64,000 nucleotides of DNA from an uncultured Eubacteriales bacterium. Its GTDB lineage: Bacteria; Bacillota; Clostridia; Christensenellales; UBA1242. A program made the position numbers and the translations under genes. This document shows positions 34,570-43,422 of this stretch, one piece after another (the stretch's first letter is position 1; every line of letters starts with the position of its first letter). The stretch covers positions 4,935-68,934 of the forward strand of contig CARNVA010000009.1 of assembly GCA_949031345.1 (NCBI GenBank). The letters are read 5' to 3'. The notes under the pieces were generated by a model. That model made no database searches, was not told the origin of the DNA, and worked only from the letters and a program-made list of their open reading frames with translations.

Positions 34570-35079
34570 TTATTTGATTTTTAATGTAAAATTATCAGAA
34601 ACTGCCTGACTTCCCACAAGAATTTCACCATTTTCTTGACTGTTTTGCTCAATTTCGCCTACAACAACTCGGAAGGTCACCCTTATATCACCACTATAAT
34701 TAAAGAGATAGGTTTTATTCAAAGCGTCCTCATACTTTTCAAACTTGTCTCCCTTTTCATTATTTTCATCAGCTTCATTGAAGATATGAGTAAGCGAATA
34801 CCACTCGTCATAGTCTTGAATTTCATATTCAAACTTTTCTTCATTCTCTTTGCCAATCTTGATTGTACCCATTTTGCTGAATTTAATTTGAATATCAGTA
34901 CCCTTTCCTTCCAGTCGCTTATCTTCAGCATAACATACCTTTACACCAAAGTTTTTGCTTCCTGCAGCAGTAATTTCACTTATATAAGCTGTGCGAATTT
35001 GAGTGGCTTTTTCGCAGCCCAGCATAGTGCCACATACAATAAGCCCAATTATTAAAACGCAAATCAAACCTTTTTTCAT
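34570..35079 (-). CDS. Predicted lipoprotein of unknown function
   Basis: A 169-residue secreted lipoprotein: MKKGLICVLIIGLIVCGTML followed by GC, a lipobox with Cys at about residue 22. The mature part is acidic with beta-strand patterns (TDIQIKFSKMGTIKIGK, DIRVTFRVVVGEIEQNS, SDNFTLKIK), suggesting an immunoglobulin-like or DUF4352-like fold, without a confident family. It lies 65 bp upstream of the degenerate ABC gene in the same orientation and could share its transcript. Confidence 0.75.
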   Translation of the reverse strand: MKKGLICVLIIGLIVCGTMLGCEKATQIRTAYISEITAAGSKNFGVKVCYAEDKRLEGKGTDIQIKFSKMGTIKIGKENEEKFEYEIQDYDEWYSLTHIFNEADENNEKGDKFEKYEDALNKTYLFNYSGDIRVTFRVVVGEIEQNSQENGEILVGSQAVSDNFTLKIK

Positions 35080-35142
35080 AAATTCTCCTAAAAATTTAAA
35101 TTATCAAATTTATTATGGACAAATAAAAGTTGTTTTAAACAA

Positions 35143-35190
35143 AAAAAAGGAGTATAAACCGCTTATGCTTTTCGTTTATACTCTTTTTTA
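35143..35190 (-). terminator. Terminator after yraN
   Basis: GAGTATAAAC (35150-35159) and GTTTATACTC (35174-35183) form a 10-bp stem with A and T tracts. It ends the trmD-rbgA-yraN transcription unit. Confidence 0.88.
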
Positions 35191-35245
35191 ATATTCAGTT
35201 TTTACCATTTATTATAGAATGTCTATAATATTCAAGCAATGCATT

Positions 35246-35596
35246 CTAAAAGGCGTTTTCAATATGATTTAAATAATCTTCTCCTAAAATTTCAATTACA
35301 TCAAACCTCACTTGAGAATGTTGCAAAGCGTTTTGAAGCAGATAAAGTGAAGCTGTATTTTTTATTTTAAACTGCTTCTGTTCGTTTACTGCCTCACTTG
35401 GTCTGCCAAAAGCAAGAGTCTCGCGTTGCTTAACTTCAACAAATATGATCATCTTTTTAAAAGAAGCAATAATATCAATCTCACCCATTCTATTTTTATA
35501 GTTTTCAGCCAAAATTTTATATTTTTTCTTCTTTAAAAATTCACGCGCCTTAGTCTCGCCCTTTAAGCCACCTACCTTGTTCAGCTGTTTTCTCAT
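35246..35596 (-). CDS. yraN: UPF0102 (YraN-like) nuclease-fold protein
   Basis: Small protein of the UPF0102 family with an endonuclease-like (PD-(D/E)XK) fold. Key residues: GEIDIIASFKKMIIFVEVKQR (D-x-n-E-V-K catalytic pattern), then VNEQKQFKIKNTASLYL and VRFDVIEILG. 116 residues, normal. The start lies 18 bp after the rbgA stop; the rnhB gene often found between the two is absent. Confidence 0.93.
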   Translation of the reverse strand: MRKQLNKVGGLKGETKAREFLKKKKYKILAENYKNRMGEIDIIASFKKMIIFVEVKQRETLAFGRPSEAVNEQKQFKIKNTASLYLLQNALQHSQVRFDVIEILGEDYLNHIENAF

Positions 35597-35614
35597 AAAC
35601 TCAACCTCTTCTTT

Positions 35615-36430
35615 TTAATCAAGGGTAATCTTTCCAATTCTTCCCTTTCTAAAATCATCAATCACAGCACAAGCAGCCCTATCTATGTCCAACTCGCCTC
35701 CGCTTATGATAAATGAACGAGAAGCGGCGATTTCTTCTAACGACCGGCCATCGCCATATCGATTTTGAAGATGTTTTGGATATTTCTTTTCAAGCATTGC
35801 AATAAGCTCGAGCGCAAGCTCCAAATTGTCAGCGACCACCTCATCTTTAATGCTTCCAATAAAGAAAAGTTTCTTTGCAACATCTTGATTTTCAAGGTTT
35901 GGATAAAGAGTGCCTGGGGTATCACAAAGCTCAATATTATCCCCAATCGACACCCACTGAGTTTGTTTTGTCACGCCAGCGCGGTTGCCGGTCACAGCCT
36001 TTGCCTTTCCACACAAGCTGTTTACCAGTGTGCTTTTCCCCGAGTTTGGCACGCCAACCACTATTGAACGAATTACCGCTCTAAGCCCCTTATTTTTCAT
36101 TTTGTCAATTTTTGCTTTAGTCAGATTGATAAGCTTTTGCCTTATAAGTTTGACTGAGCTTGCATTTGTTCCATTAAGCAGGCAATAATCTGAATTTGCA
36201 CACTTATACTTTTGTGCAAGCGTTCTAACTCTCCCTTCATCAGCAAGGTCAATTTTGTTGAACACATAAAGCACAGGTTTGTCTTGAGTGAGCTTTGATA
36301 AACTTGGATTTATTGAAGAAATAGGCGCACGACTATCGAGCACATAAATTACAACATCAATATTTTTAAGTTTCTCTCTTATCTCCGCCATGGTCTTCTT
36401 CATGTGACCAGGAAACCAATTTATCTTCAT
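35615..36430 (-). CDS. rbgA: Ribosome biogenesis GTPase RbgA (YlqF)
   Basis: Circularly permuted GTPase needed for late 50S assembly. The order G4-G1-G3 is visible: YVFNKIDLADEGR, VVGVPNSGKSTLVNSL, and CDTPGTLYPNL. The start MKINWFPGHMKKTMAEIREK is diagnostic. C-terminal helical domain ends RKGRIGKITLD. 271 residues. It lies after trmD with a 166-bp AT-rich gap in which rplS is usually found. Confidence 0.97.
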   Translation of the reverse strand: MKINWFPGHMKKTMAEIREKLKNIDVVIYVLDSRAPISSINPSLSKLTQDKPVLYVFNKIDLADEGRVRTLAQKYKCANSDYCLLNGTNASSVKLIRQKLINLTKAKIDKMKNKGLRAVIRSIVVGVPNSGKSTLVNSLCGKAKAVTGNRAGVTKQTQWVSIGDNIELCDTPGTLYPNLENQDVAKKLFFIGSIKDEVVADNLELALELIAMLEKKYPKHLQNRYGDGRSLEEIAASRSFIISGGELDIDRAACAVIDDFRKGRIGKITLD

Positions 36431-36596
36431 AACTACTCCAAATTTATTAAATTCTTCATATTTTTTAAGTTTTTTTAATATTTTAAAGGTTTTTTCATGT
36501 TTTTTAAAGGTTTTTTAATTTTTTTATGATATTATTAAAAAATTTTAATTAAAATACAAACCTTTCATAATATTTATTTTTCTGATTATATTTATT

Positions 36597-37277
36597 TTAC
36601 TTGGTTAAATTTTCTCTGTCAAGCAAGTCTGGTCTTATAGCTTTCGTTCTTTTTAAAGCCTCATTTTTTCGCCATAAGGCAATCTCTTGATGATTTCCAG
36701 ATATAAGAACGCTTGGCACTTCCATCCCTTCAAAAACCTGTGGTCGAGTATATTGTGGATATTCAAGTCCGCCGCATGAAAAACTTTCTTCATCAAGACT
36801 CTCTCTTGTTATCACACCTTCAATAAAGCGTGATAGGCAATCGACAATCACCATTGTTGGAAGCTCACCGCCTGTAAGCACATAATCTCCTATAGAGATT
36901 TCTTCTGGCTTTAACAGGTCAATTACTCTTTGGTCAATTCCTTCATAATGCCCACAGATAAAAATGAGATGCTCTTGTTTTGAAAGTTCCTTTGCCTTCT
37001 CAGCAGTAAGCACTTTCCCGCTTGGGCTTGGAAAAACAATGTGCGAATTTTCTTTTTGCACGCTTTTTACAGCATCAAAAATGGGCTGAACAGTCATCAG
37101 CATACCTGCGCCACCGCCAAAAGGATAGTCATCACACTTTTTATGTTTATCTTTTGAAAACTGTCTGATATCAATAAGGTTGATTACAAGATTTCCACTT
37201 TCTTGAGCCCTTTTTAAAATACTTGAATTAAGATAACTGAAACTTTCTGGAAAAAGCGTGAGAATGTCGATAATCAT
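36597..37277 (-). CDS. trmD: tRNA (guanine(37)-N1)-methyltransferase TrmD
   Basis: SPOUT-class methyltransferase modifying G37. Knot motifs: IDILTLFPESFSYLNSSI, DDYPFGGGAGMLMTVQPIFD, ICGHYEGIDQRVID, SIGDYVLTGGELP and YPQYTRPQVFEGMEVP. 226 residues. It overlaps rimM by 4 bp. Confidence 0.98.
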   Translation of the reverse strand: MIIDILTLFPESFSYLNSSILKRAQESGNLVINLIDIRQFSKDKHKKCDDYPFGGGAGMLMTVQPIFDAVKSVQKENSHIVFPSPSGKVLTAEKAKELSKQEHLIFICGHYEGIDQRVIDLLKPEEISIGDYVLTGGELPTMVIVDCLSRFIEGVITRESLDEESFSCGGLEYPQYTRPQVFEGMEVPSVLISGNHQEIALWRKNEALKRTKAIRPDLLDRENLTK

Positions 37278-37759
37278 ATCATAACCTCTAAAAGTTTTTC
37301 ACTGTTTACAACAAGTTTGCCGTTTTCAGCCATAAATACTTCATCAATGTATGGCACTTCCACCTGCCTGCCCTCTTTTTCAATCACGACAATATCGCTC
37401 GCACCATAATTTAAAATGTCAATAATCTGCCCTACTAGATTACCTTTTTCATCATAAAGCACCATGCCAATAAGGTCATCCACCAAAAAGTCATCTTCAT
37501 CTTTGACCTCTTCAAGCAGGCTTTTTTCAACTAAAATGCTTTGATTACGATAATTTTCTGCATCATTTCTGTCAACAATTTCTGCAAATTTTATATACAA
37601 AAAGCCTTGTCTGAAAGAGATATGCTGCAAATGCATAACCTTATTTCCGACAAGACATTCTGTCAAAACATCAAAAATTTTAACCACATTTGTAAAAGGC
37701 TGGGCTTTCACCTCGCCCTTTATCCCTTGTGGTTTGACAATTTTCGCGATTTCAATCAC
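37274..37759 (-). CDS. rimM: Ribosome maturation factor RimM
   Basis: 16S rRNA maturation factor binding S19. N-terminal beta barrel IEIAKIVKPQGIKGEVKAQP, and PRC-barrel C-terminus DDLIGMVLYDEKGNLVGQII with DIVVIEKEGRQVEVPYIDEV. 161 residues. Overlaps trmD and khpA by 4 bp each, so all are translationally coupled. Confidence 0.96.
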   Translation of the reverse strand: MIEIAKIVKPQGIKGEVKAQPFTNVVKIFDVLTECLVGNKVMHLQHISFRQGFLYIKFAEIVDRNDAENYRNQSILVEKSLLEEVKDEDDFLVDDLIGMVLYDEKGNLVGQIIDILNYGASDIVVIEKEGRQVEVPYIDEVFMAENGKLVVNSEKLLEVMI

Positions 37760-37992
37760 TCATTATCTCCAAATTTAACATAAACTTTTTTGTTTTCTCT
37801 TGAAGATACGGACTTTAGTATTGCCCTGATGCTTGAAGCAATTTTACCTTTTCGTCCGATAACTCGTCCCATATCGTCTTCTGCAACAGAAACATAAAGC
37901 ACAAGCTCGTCATTTTCTTCAGCTTCACGCACTTGAACGCTGTCTTTATCTTTCACGAGGCATTTTACGATATATTCAACTATTTCTTTCAT
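37756..37992 (-). CDS. khpA: KH-domain RNA-binding protein KhpA
   Basis: Single KH domain RNA-binding protein of 78 residues (formerly YlqC). The GxxG loop is in DMGRVIGRKGKIASSIRAIL. In Firmicutes it pairs with KhpB and influences division and mRNA fate. It lies between rpsP and rimM as usual. Confidence 0.95.
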   Translation of the reverse strand: MKEIVEYIVKCLVKDKDSVQVREAEENDELVLYVSVAEDDMGRVIGRKGKIASSIRAILKSVSSRENKKVYVKFGDNE

Positions 37993-38001
37993 AAATCTCC
38001 T

Positions 38002-38250
38002 TTATTTTTCAATAACGCCACTTTTTACAAGAAGTTGTTTTGCTGTATCTGTAGGTGTTGCGCCATTTGAGAGCCATTTTTTAGCTTTGTCACTGTCGAT
38101 TTTGATTTCAGCTGGGTTTGTAAGAGGATTGTAAGTTCCGATAATATCGATAAACTTTCCATCTCTTGGAGCCCTTGAGTCAGCAACAATTACTCTATAG
38201 AAAGGTGCTTTTTTATCTCCCATTCTTGTAAGTCTGATTTTAACTGCCAT
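38002..38250 (-). CDS. rpsP: 30S ribosomal protein S16
   Basis: MAVKIRLTRMGDKKAPFYRV, VADSRAPRDGKFIDIIGTYN and ALPTDTAKQLL-like WLSNGATPTDTAKQLLVKSG are the S16 signatures. 82 residues. Preceded by AAGGAGG. It is the first gene of the rpsP-khpA-rimM-trmD set. Confidence 0.98.
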   Translation of the reverse strand: MAVKIRLTRMGDKKAPFYRVIVADSRAPRDGKFIDIIGTYNPLTNPAEIKIDSDKAKKWLSNGATPTDTAKQLLVKSGVIEK

Positions 38251-38428
38251 TTTTTCCTCCTTAAAATATTTATATAAAATTACTAAATTTAATTAAAATT
38301 TGCTTAATTTATTGAAATTTTATTGTTTTTTTCGTGATTTTCAACATTTTCTATTGAATTAAGCATGATTTATTAAATTTGTAATGTTATACCAAAGTTT
38401 TTTTTGCGAATATAAATTCACATATTTT

Positions 38429-38479
38429 TTGGGGCTATGCATATTTGTATCTGCATTTTTCGTCTGCTGACTGCCCCAA
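38429..38479 (-). ncRNA. Candidate structured RNA element between ffh and rpsP
   Basis: On the minus strand TTGGGGC and GCCCCAA close a 51-base element. Inside are a small hairpin (GTC-AGCA-GAC) and a second one (ATGCA and TGCAT, 10-base loop), giving a three-way-junction-like layout. There is no T tract, so it is not a simple terminator. It starts 14 bp after the ffh stop and lies about 180 bp before rpsP. It is visibly GC-richer than its AT-rich surroundings. No known riboswitch or SRP RNA motif was recognised. Confidence 0.4.
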
Positions 38480-38492
38480 GTTTGCCTCTTAT

Positions 38493-39803
38493 TTAAAACA
38501 TATTTTTAAATTTTCCGCTTTTAAGTTGTTTCATCATTTCTTTCGATTGTTCAAAAGATTTAAGAAGCTGATTTACCTGTTGAATTGAAGTGCCGCTTCC
38601 ATTTGCAATGCGTTGACGGCGACTTGCCTTAATAATCTCTGGGTTTCTTCTCTCTTTTGGTGTCATTGATTGAATAATTGCCTTATTAACAAGCATTTGA
38701 TTTTCATCAATGTCAAGATTTTTGACTTTGTTTCCAACTCCTGGAATCATGCCCAGAATATCTTTAATATTTCCCATTTTTTTGATGCTTTCTATTTGCA
38801 CAAGATAATCATCAAAAGTGAAAGAGTTTTCTCTGAATTTCTTTTCAAGAGCTTTGGCTTCCTCTTCAGTCACCGCCTCTTGCGCCTTTTCGATAAGGGA
38901 AAGCACATCACCCATTCCAAGTATTCTGCTGGCAATACGGTCGGGATAGAAAGGCTCTATATCACCAATCTTTTCGCCAACGCCAGTGAATTTAATTGGT
39001 TTGCCAGTAATTGCTTTGATTGAAAGTGCCGCACCGCCACGAGTGTCACCATCAAGCTTTGTAAGCACAATTCCAGTCACATCAAGGTCACGATTGAAGC
39101 TTTCAGCAACAGTAACAGCATCTTGACCTGTCATTGAGTCAACGACAAGCAAAATTTCGCTTGGCTTAACCTCTTTCTTTATATCCTGAAGCTCCTTCAT
39201 CAGCTCTTCATTTATATGCAGTCTTCCTGCTGTATCAATAATAACTGTGTCAAAGCCCTGTTTTTTAGCGTGTTCGACAGCCTGTTTTGAAGTTTTTACT
39301 GGATTTTGTGTGCCTTTCTCAAAAACCTCAACATTGGCCTGTTTGCCAACAACTTGAAGCTGATTGATTGCTGCAGGTCTGTAAATATCGCAGGCAACCA
39401 GCAAGACTTTCTTGCCAGATTTTTTTAGATGCGCACCAAGCTTAGCACACATTGTGGTTTTTCCAGCACCTTGAAGGCCACACATCATAATAATTGTAGG
39501 TGGCGCTGGTGAAATTGCCAATTTCTGATTGTTTGAGCTCATAAGAGTGGTAAGCTCATCTTTTACAATCTTAATAACCTGCTGTGCTGGGGTAAGACTT
39601 TTTAAAACTTCATCTCCAACAGCTTTTTCTGAAACGGTCTTAACAAAATCTTTCGCAACCATATAGTTGACATCCGCTTCTAATAATGCAATTCTCACCT
39701 CTCTCATAGCTTCTTTTATTTCAAGCTCTGTAAGGCGTCCTTTCTTTGTAAGTTTGGAAAAAATATGGTTAAATTTTTCTGATAATGATGAAAAAAGTGC
39801 CAA
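38493..39803 (-). CDS. ffh: Signal recognition particle protein Ffh
   Basis: SRP GTPase that targets nascent membrane proteins. NG domain: CGLQGAGKTTMCAKLGAHLK, VACDIYRPAAINQL, IDTAGRLHI, TKLDGDTRGGAALSI. M domain: MTPKERRNPEIIKASRRQRI and the signal-sequence and RNA-binding region GSGTSIQQVNQLLKSFEQSK. 436 residues. It follows ylxM after about 40 bp. Confidence 0.98.
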   Translation of the reverse strand: MALFSSLSEKFNHIFSKLTKKGRLTELEIKEAMREVRIALLEADVNYMVAKDFVKTVSEKAVGDEVLKSLTPAQQVIKIVKDELTTLMSSNNQKLAISPAPPTIIMMCGLQGAGKTTMCAKLGAHLKKSGKKVLLVACDIYRPAAINQLQVVGKQANVEVFEKGTQNPVKTSKQAVEHAKKQGFDTVIIDTAGRLHINEELMKELQDIKKEVKPSEILLVVDSMTGQDAVTVAESFNRDLDVTGIVLTKLDGDTRGGAALSIKAITGKPIKFTGVGEKIGDIEPFYPDRIASRILGMGDVLSLIEKAQEAVTEEEAKALEKKFRENSFTFDDYLVQIESIKKMGNIKDILGMIPGVGNKVKNLDIDENQMLVNKAIIQSMTPKERRNPEIIKASRRQRIANGSGTSIQQVNQLLKSFEQSKEMMKQLKSGKFKNMF

Positions 39804-39845
39804 ATTTCCCTCCTTTTAACTAGATTTTATATAAAAATCAATTTT

Positions 39846-40136
39846 TTATTTATTTTTTAGTCTTTCAATCTCTTGTTTAAGTTTTTCATTTTCTGCTGTC
39901 AAAGCATCAAGTTTCTTTCGAAATTCAAGCTTTTCCTCCAGCTCATAAAGTCGTTTTTCTGCCTTTGTGACACTGTCCATTACAGCCTGTCGTGAAACTC
40001 CAAGATTTTGAGCAATCTCAGTAACAGTCAAATCATCATATAGATAATTTGTAAGTATACTCTGTTGTCCTTCACTTAAAAGCAAGCCATATGCATCAAA
40101 AAGTGACATAAGTTTTATATTTTCTTCTACTTTCAT
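39846..40136 (-). CDS. ylxM: UPF0122 (YlxM/p13-like) DNA-binding protein
   Basis: Sigma-70 region 4-like HTH protein always found upstream of ffh in Firmicutes. ILTNYLYDDLTVTEIAQNLG and VSRQAVMDSVTKAEKRLYEL form the HTH; a coiled-coil tail (LTAENEKLKQEIERLKNK) follows. 96 residues. Confidence 0.95.
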   Translation of the reverse strand: MKVEENIKLMSLFDAYGLLLSEGQQSILTNYLYDDLTVTEIAQNLGVSRQAVMDSVTKAEKRLYELEEKLEFRKKLDALTAENEKLKQEIERLKNK

Positions 40137-40235
40137 AACTTTTAATTGTAAAGCATTTTTGCTTTACACAATATAATAGCACATAAAATTTAATATTGCA
40201 AGCATTTTGATTAAAAAATAAAAAAAAGTTTTATT

Positions 40236-40264
40236 AAAAAAAGTTTGACCTAAAATCAAACTTT
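40236..40264 (-). terminator. Terminator after hemW
   Basis: AAAGTTTGA and TCAAACTTT form a 9-bp stem followed by a T run on the minus strand, separating lepA-hemW from ylxM-ffh. Confidence 0.87.
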
Positions 40265-40269
40265 AATTT

Positions 40270-41391
40270 TCAATCTGCAAGAATTGAAGCAATTATGTAA
40301 TTGTTTACGCCATAAAATTTGGGATTTAAATAAAATTTATCATCTGCTTCTCCTTTTTGAAAAATCACCCCTCTTTGAAGAAAAGAAGCAAAGTTTTTAT
40401 TATTTGAAAGGTCAAAGCCAAGAGAGGCAAGATAGTTTTTGCTTATTCCCATTTTGCACCTAAGACCAAGCATAACATGTTCTTCAATCAACTCTGTATT
40501 GCCAAGTTTTTCAAATAATGACCGCTTGTGTGCATAAAAGTCACTCAATCCGTCGGCGCAAGAAGAGCGTATATTCCCTAAATAACTGTGCGCCGACAGC
40601 CCAAAGCCGACATATTCCTCACCTGTCCAATATTTAAAGTTATGCCTGCTTTCAAAACCTCTTAAAGCAAAGTTTGAGACTTCATATCTCTCAAAGCCCC
40701 TTTTATCAAGAAAACTCGCCACCTCTTCATAAGCATCGACGCATTCATCATCATCCGGAAGCAGAGCTGGTTGTTTTTCAACCATTCTTTCAAGCGGCGT
40801 ATTTCTTTCCACCTGAAGCATATAAGTTGAAATATGTTTAATTCCAAGCTTCAACAACACCTCAATTTCGTCTGTCAGTTTTTCCTTGTCCATTCCTGCA
40901 AGCCCAATCAGCATATCACATGAGACATTATCAAAATATTTTTTTGCCAAAACAATCGCTTTTTTAGCCTCCTCGCTATTATGCAGTCTGCCAACAAACT
41001 TAAGTTTGTCGTCATCTAAGCTTTGCACTCCAAGCGAAATACGATTTACCCCAGCCTTTTTATAAACTTCAAGTTTATCTTCGCTAAGCGAATTTGGATT
41101 GCATTCAACCGTCCATTCATAATCTTTTGCAACCTCGAAATTATCTTTTATAGCCTCAGCAAGTTTTTCAAACAACATCGAAGAAAGCAGACTTGGCGTG
41201 CCGCCACCAAAATAAATGGTGTCAATCTTGCGATATTTTTCCTGTGGATATTTTTTATGAAAATGTTTTATTTCTTCAATTAAAAAATCAATATATCTAT
41301 TTTTTTCTTCATCGCTAGCAACAAAAGAGGAAAAGCCACAATAACAGCATTTCCTTTCGCAAAATGGAATGTGAACATAAACTCCCAACAT
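40270..41391 (-). CDS. hemW: HemW-like radical SAM protein (heme chaperone)
   Basis: Radical-SAM protein of the HemN/HemW branch. The cluster motif is HIPFCERKCCYCGF, followed by YFGGGTPSLL, GVNRISLGVQSLDD and DMLIGLAG. HemW proteins bind heme and are not coproporphyrinogen oxidases; the length of 373 residues and the shorter C-terminus fit HemW. It overlaps the lepA stop by 1 bp, the conserved lepA-hemW pair. Confidence 0.94.
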   Translation of the reverse strand: MLGVYVHIPFCERKCCYCGFSSFVASDEEKNRYIDFLIEEIKHFHKKYPQEKYRKIDTIYFGGGTPSLLSSMLFEKLAEAIKDNFEVAKDYEWTVECNPNSLSEDKLEVYKKAGVNRISLGVQSLDDDKLKFVGRLHNSEEAKKAIVLAKKYFDNVSCDMLIGLAGMDKEKLTDEIEVLLKLGIKHISTYMLQVERNTPLERMVEKQPALLPDDDECVDAYEEVASFLDKRGFERYEVSNFALRGFESRHNFKYWTGEEYVGFGLSAHSYLGNIRSSCADGLSDFYAHKRSLFEKLGNTELIEEHVMLGLRCKMGISKNYLASLGFDLSNNKNFASFLQRGVIFQKGEADDKFYLNPKFYGVNNYIIASILAD

Positions 41392-43196
41392 CAGTCCTCA
41401 TCCTCAAGTTTTAAGATTGACATAAAAGCTTCTGATGGGATTTCCACCGACCCAATCTTTCTCATTCTCTTTTTGCCTTCCTTTTGTTTTTCAAGCAACT
41501 TTCGCTTTCTTGTGATATCACCGCCATAACATTTTGCAAGCACATCCTTTCTCATAGCAGAGATAGTCTCTCTTGCGATAATCTTTCCACCGATTGCCGC
41601 CTGAACAGGCACTTCAAAAAGTTGGCGAGGAATTATTTTTTTAAGCTTTTCAGTCAAAGCACGCCCTCTTGTATAAGCTCTGTCTTTATGAACAATTATT
41701 GAAAGAGCATCACATTTTTCACCATTTAAAAGCACATCCACTCTTACAAGGTCACTTCTTTCATAGCCAGCAAGCTCATAATCAAAACTTGCATAACCCT
41801 TTGTCCTTGATTTCAAACTGTCAAAAAAGTCATAGATAATCTCGCCAAGTGGCAAAGTGTAATTGATTTTAACTCTGCCTTCATCTATATACGAAAGGTC
41901 TTTATAGACGCCTCTCTTGTCTTGACAAAGCTCCATAATTGCGCCCACATATTGAGGCGGTGCAAATATACTTGCCTTGACAATTGGCTCTTCTATATAT
42001 TCAATTTCTACTGCTGGTGGCAAGGATGATGGATTTGAAAGCTCAATCATCTCGCCATCAGTTTTGTAAACATGATAAAATACACTTGGTGCTGTGGTGA
42101 TTATATCAAGGTTAAATTCGCGCTCAAGACGCTCTGTAATTATCTCAAGATGCAAAAGCCCCAAAAAGCCGCATCGGAAGCCATAGCCAAGCGCTTGCGA
42201 TACTTCTGGTTGATATTCAAGTGAAGCATCATTGAGTTTCAATTTTTCAAGGCTGTCTTTAAGCTCGTTATATTTGGCACCATCTACTGGAAAAATTCCG
42301 CAAAATACTACAGGCTGCACTTTTTTATAGCCTGGCAAAGCCTCTTGTGCTGGGTTTAGCGCATCTGTCACAGTATCACCAACCGCGACATCACTTATCG
42401 TTTTGATCGAGCAGGCAAGATAACCAACATCGCCCGACCTTAGCACCTCAACAGACTTCGGATTTGGCACAAAAATTCCCACCTCAGTGACATCATAAAT
42501 CTTGCCAGTCTGCATCATCTTTATTTTATCACCTACCCGCAGCTCTCCGTCAAAGACACGGATAAGACATATTGCACCCTTAAAATTGTCATAATAACTA
42601 TCAAAAATCAAGCACTTAAGCGGCTTTTCATCATCACCTTTTGGACAAGGAAATTCTTTAACAATCATCTCAAGCACCGACTCGATATTTGTTCCATCTT
42701 TGGCAGAAATACATGGCGCGTGCATAGCAGGCACGCCCACAATATCCTCTATTTCTTTTTTTACCTCATCAGGTCTAGCTGAAGGCAGGTCAATCTTATT
42801 TATGACAGGCAGAATTTCAAGATTGTTGTCAATTGCAAGGTAGGCATTGGCAAGCGTCTGCGCTTCCACCCCTTGAGAAGCGTCTACAATCAAAATTGCA
42901 CCCTCACAAGCAGCAAGAGAGCGTGATACCTCATAGGTAAAATCGACATGTCCGGGCGTGTCAATAAGGTTAAGCTCATATTCCTCACCCTCAAAAGTAT
43001 AATTCATTCGGGTTGGTGTAAGCTTAATGGTTATTCCCTTTTCGCGTTCAAGCTCCATGCTGTCAAGAAGCTGCTCTTGCATATCTCTCTTTGCAAGCGT
43101 TCCTGTTTTTTCAATAAGCCTGTCGGCAAGTGTTGACTTTCCATGATCAATATGTGCAACTATACAAAAGTTTCTTATTTTCTTTAATCTTTCCAT
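41391..43196 (-). CDS. lepA: Elongation factor 4 (LepA)
   Basis: Ribosomal back-translocase GTPase. G motifs: VAHIDHGKSTLADRL, LIDTPGHVDFTYEVSRSLAA, PVINKIDLPSA. Later blocks: GYGFRCGFLGLLHLEIITER, and the LepA-specific C-terminus KMMRKIG-type AKCYGGDITRKRKLLEKQKE. 601 residues. In many Firmicutes hrcA-grpE-dnaK follow lepA-hemW; they do not here. Confidence 0.98.
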   Translation of the reverse strand: MERLKKIRNFCIVAHIDHGKSTLADRLIEKTGTLAKRDMQEQLLDSMELEREKGITIKLTPTRMNYTFEGEEYELNLIDTPGHVDFTYEVSRSLAACEGAILIVDASQGVEAQTLANAYLAIDNNLEILPVINKIDLPSARPDEVKKEIEDIVGVPAMHAPCISAKDGTNIESVLEMIVKEFPCPKGDDEKPLKCLIFDSYYDNFKGAICLIRVFDGELRVGDKIKMMQTGKIYDVTEVGIFVPNPKSVEVLRSGDVGYLACSIKTISDVAVGDTVTDALNPAQEALPGYKKVQPVVFCGIFPVDGAKYNELKDSLEKLKLNDASLEYQPEVSQALGYGFRCGFLGLLHLEIITERLEREFNLDIITTAPSVFYHVYKTDGEMIELSNPSSLPPAVEIEYIEEPIVKASIFAPPQYVGAIMELCQDKRGVYKDLSYIDEGRVKINYTLPLGEIIYDFFDSLKSRTKGYASFDYELAGYERSDLVRVDVLLNGEKCDALSIIVHKDRAYTRGRALTEKLKKIIPRQLFEVPVQAAIGGKIIARETISAMRKDVLAKCYGGDITRKRKLLEKQKEGKKRMRKIGSVEIPSEAFMSILKLEDED

Positions 43197-43422
43197 GATT
43201 GGAATTATATCAAAATTCTAAAAAAAATCAAACTATTTTCTAGTTTAATGAAAATATTGTATAAATTTATAGAATTTAATCAAAAATCATTTAAAATTTA
43301 CTTTATTTTCTGATTTAGTTATGTTAAAATATATATGTTAAAATATATTATTATGAAGCAAAATTAAACAAAATAAATGTTTTCCAAACGGAAAAACAAA
43401 TTATGCTTTAAATTGAGGTATT

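Noticed and set aside
38429..38479. SRP (4.5S) RNA gene beside ffh
   Set aside because: The GGAA tetraloop region with its conserved flanks is missing and the element is too short.
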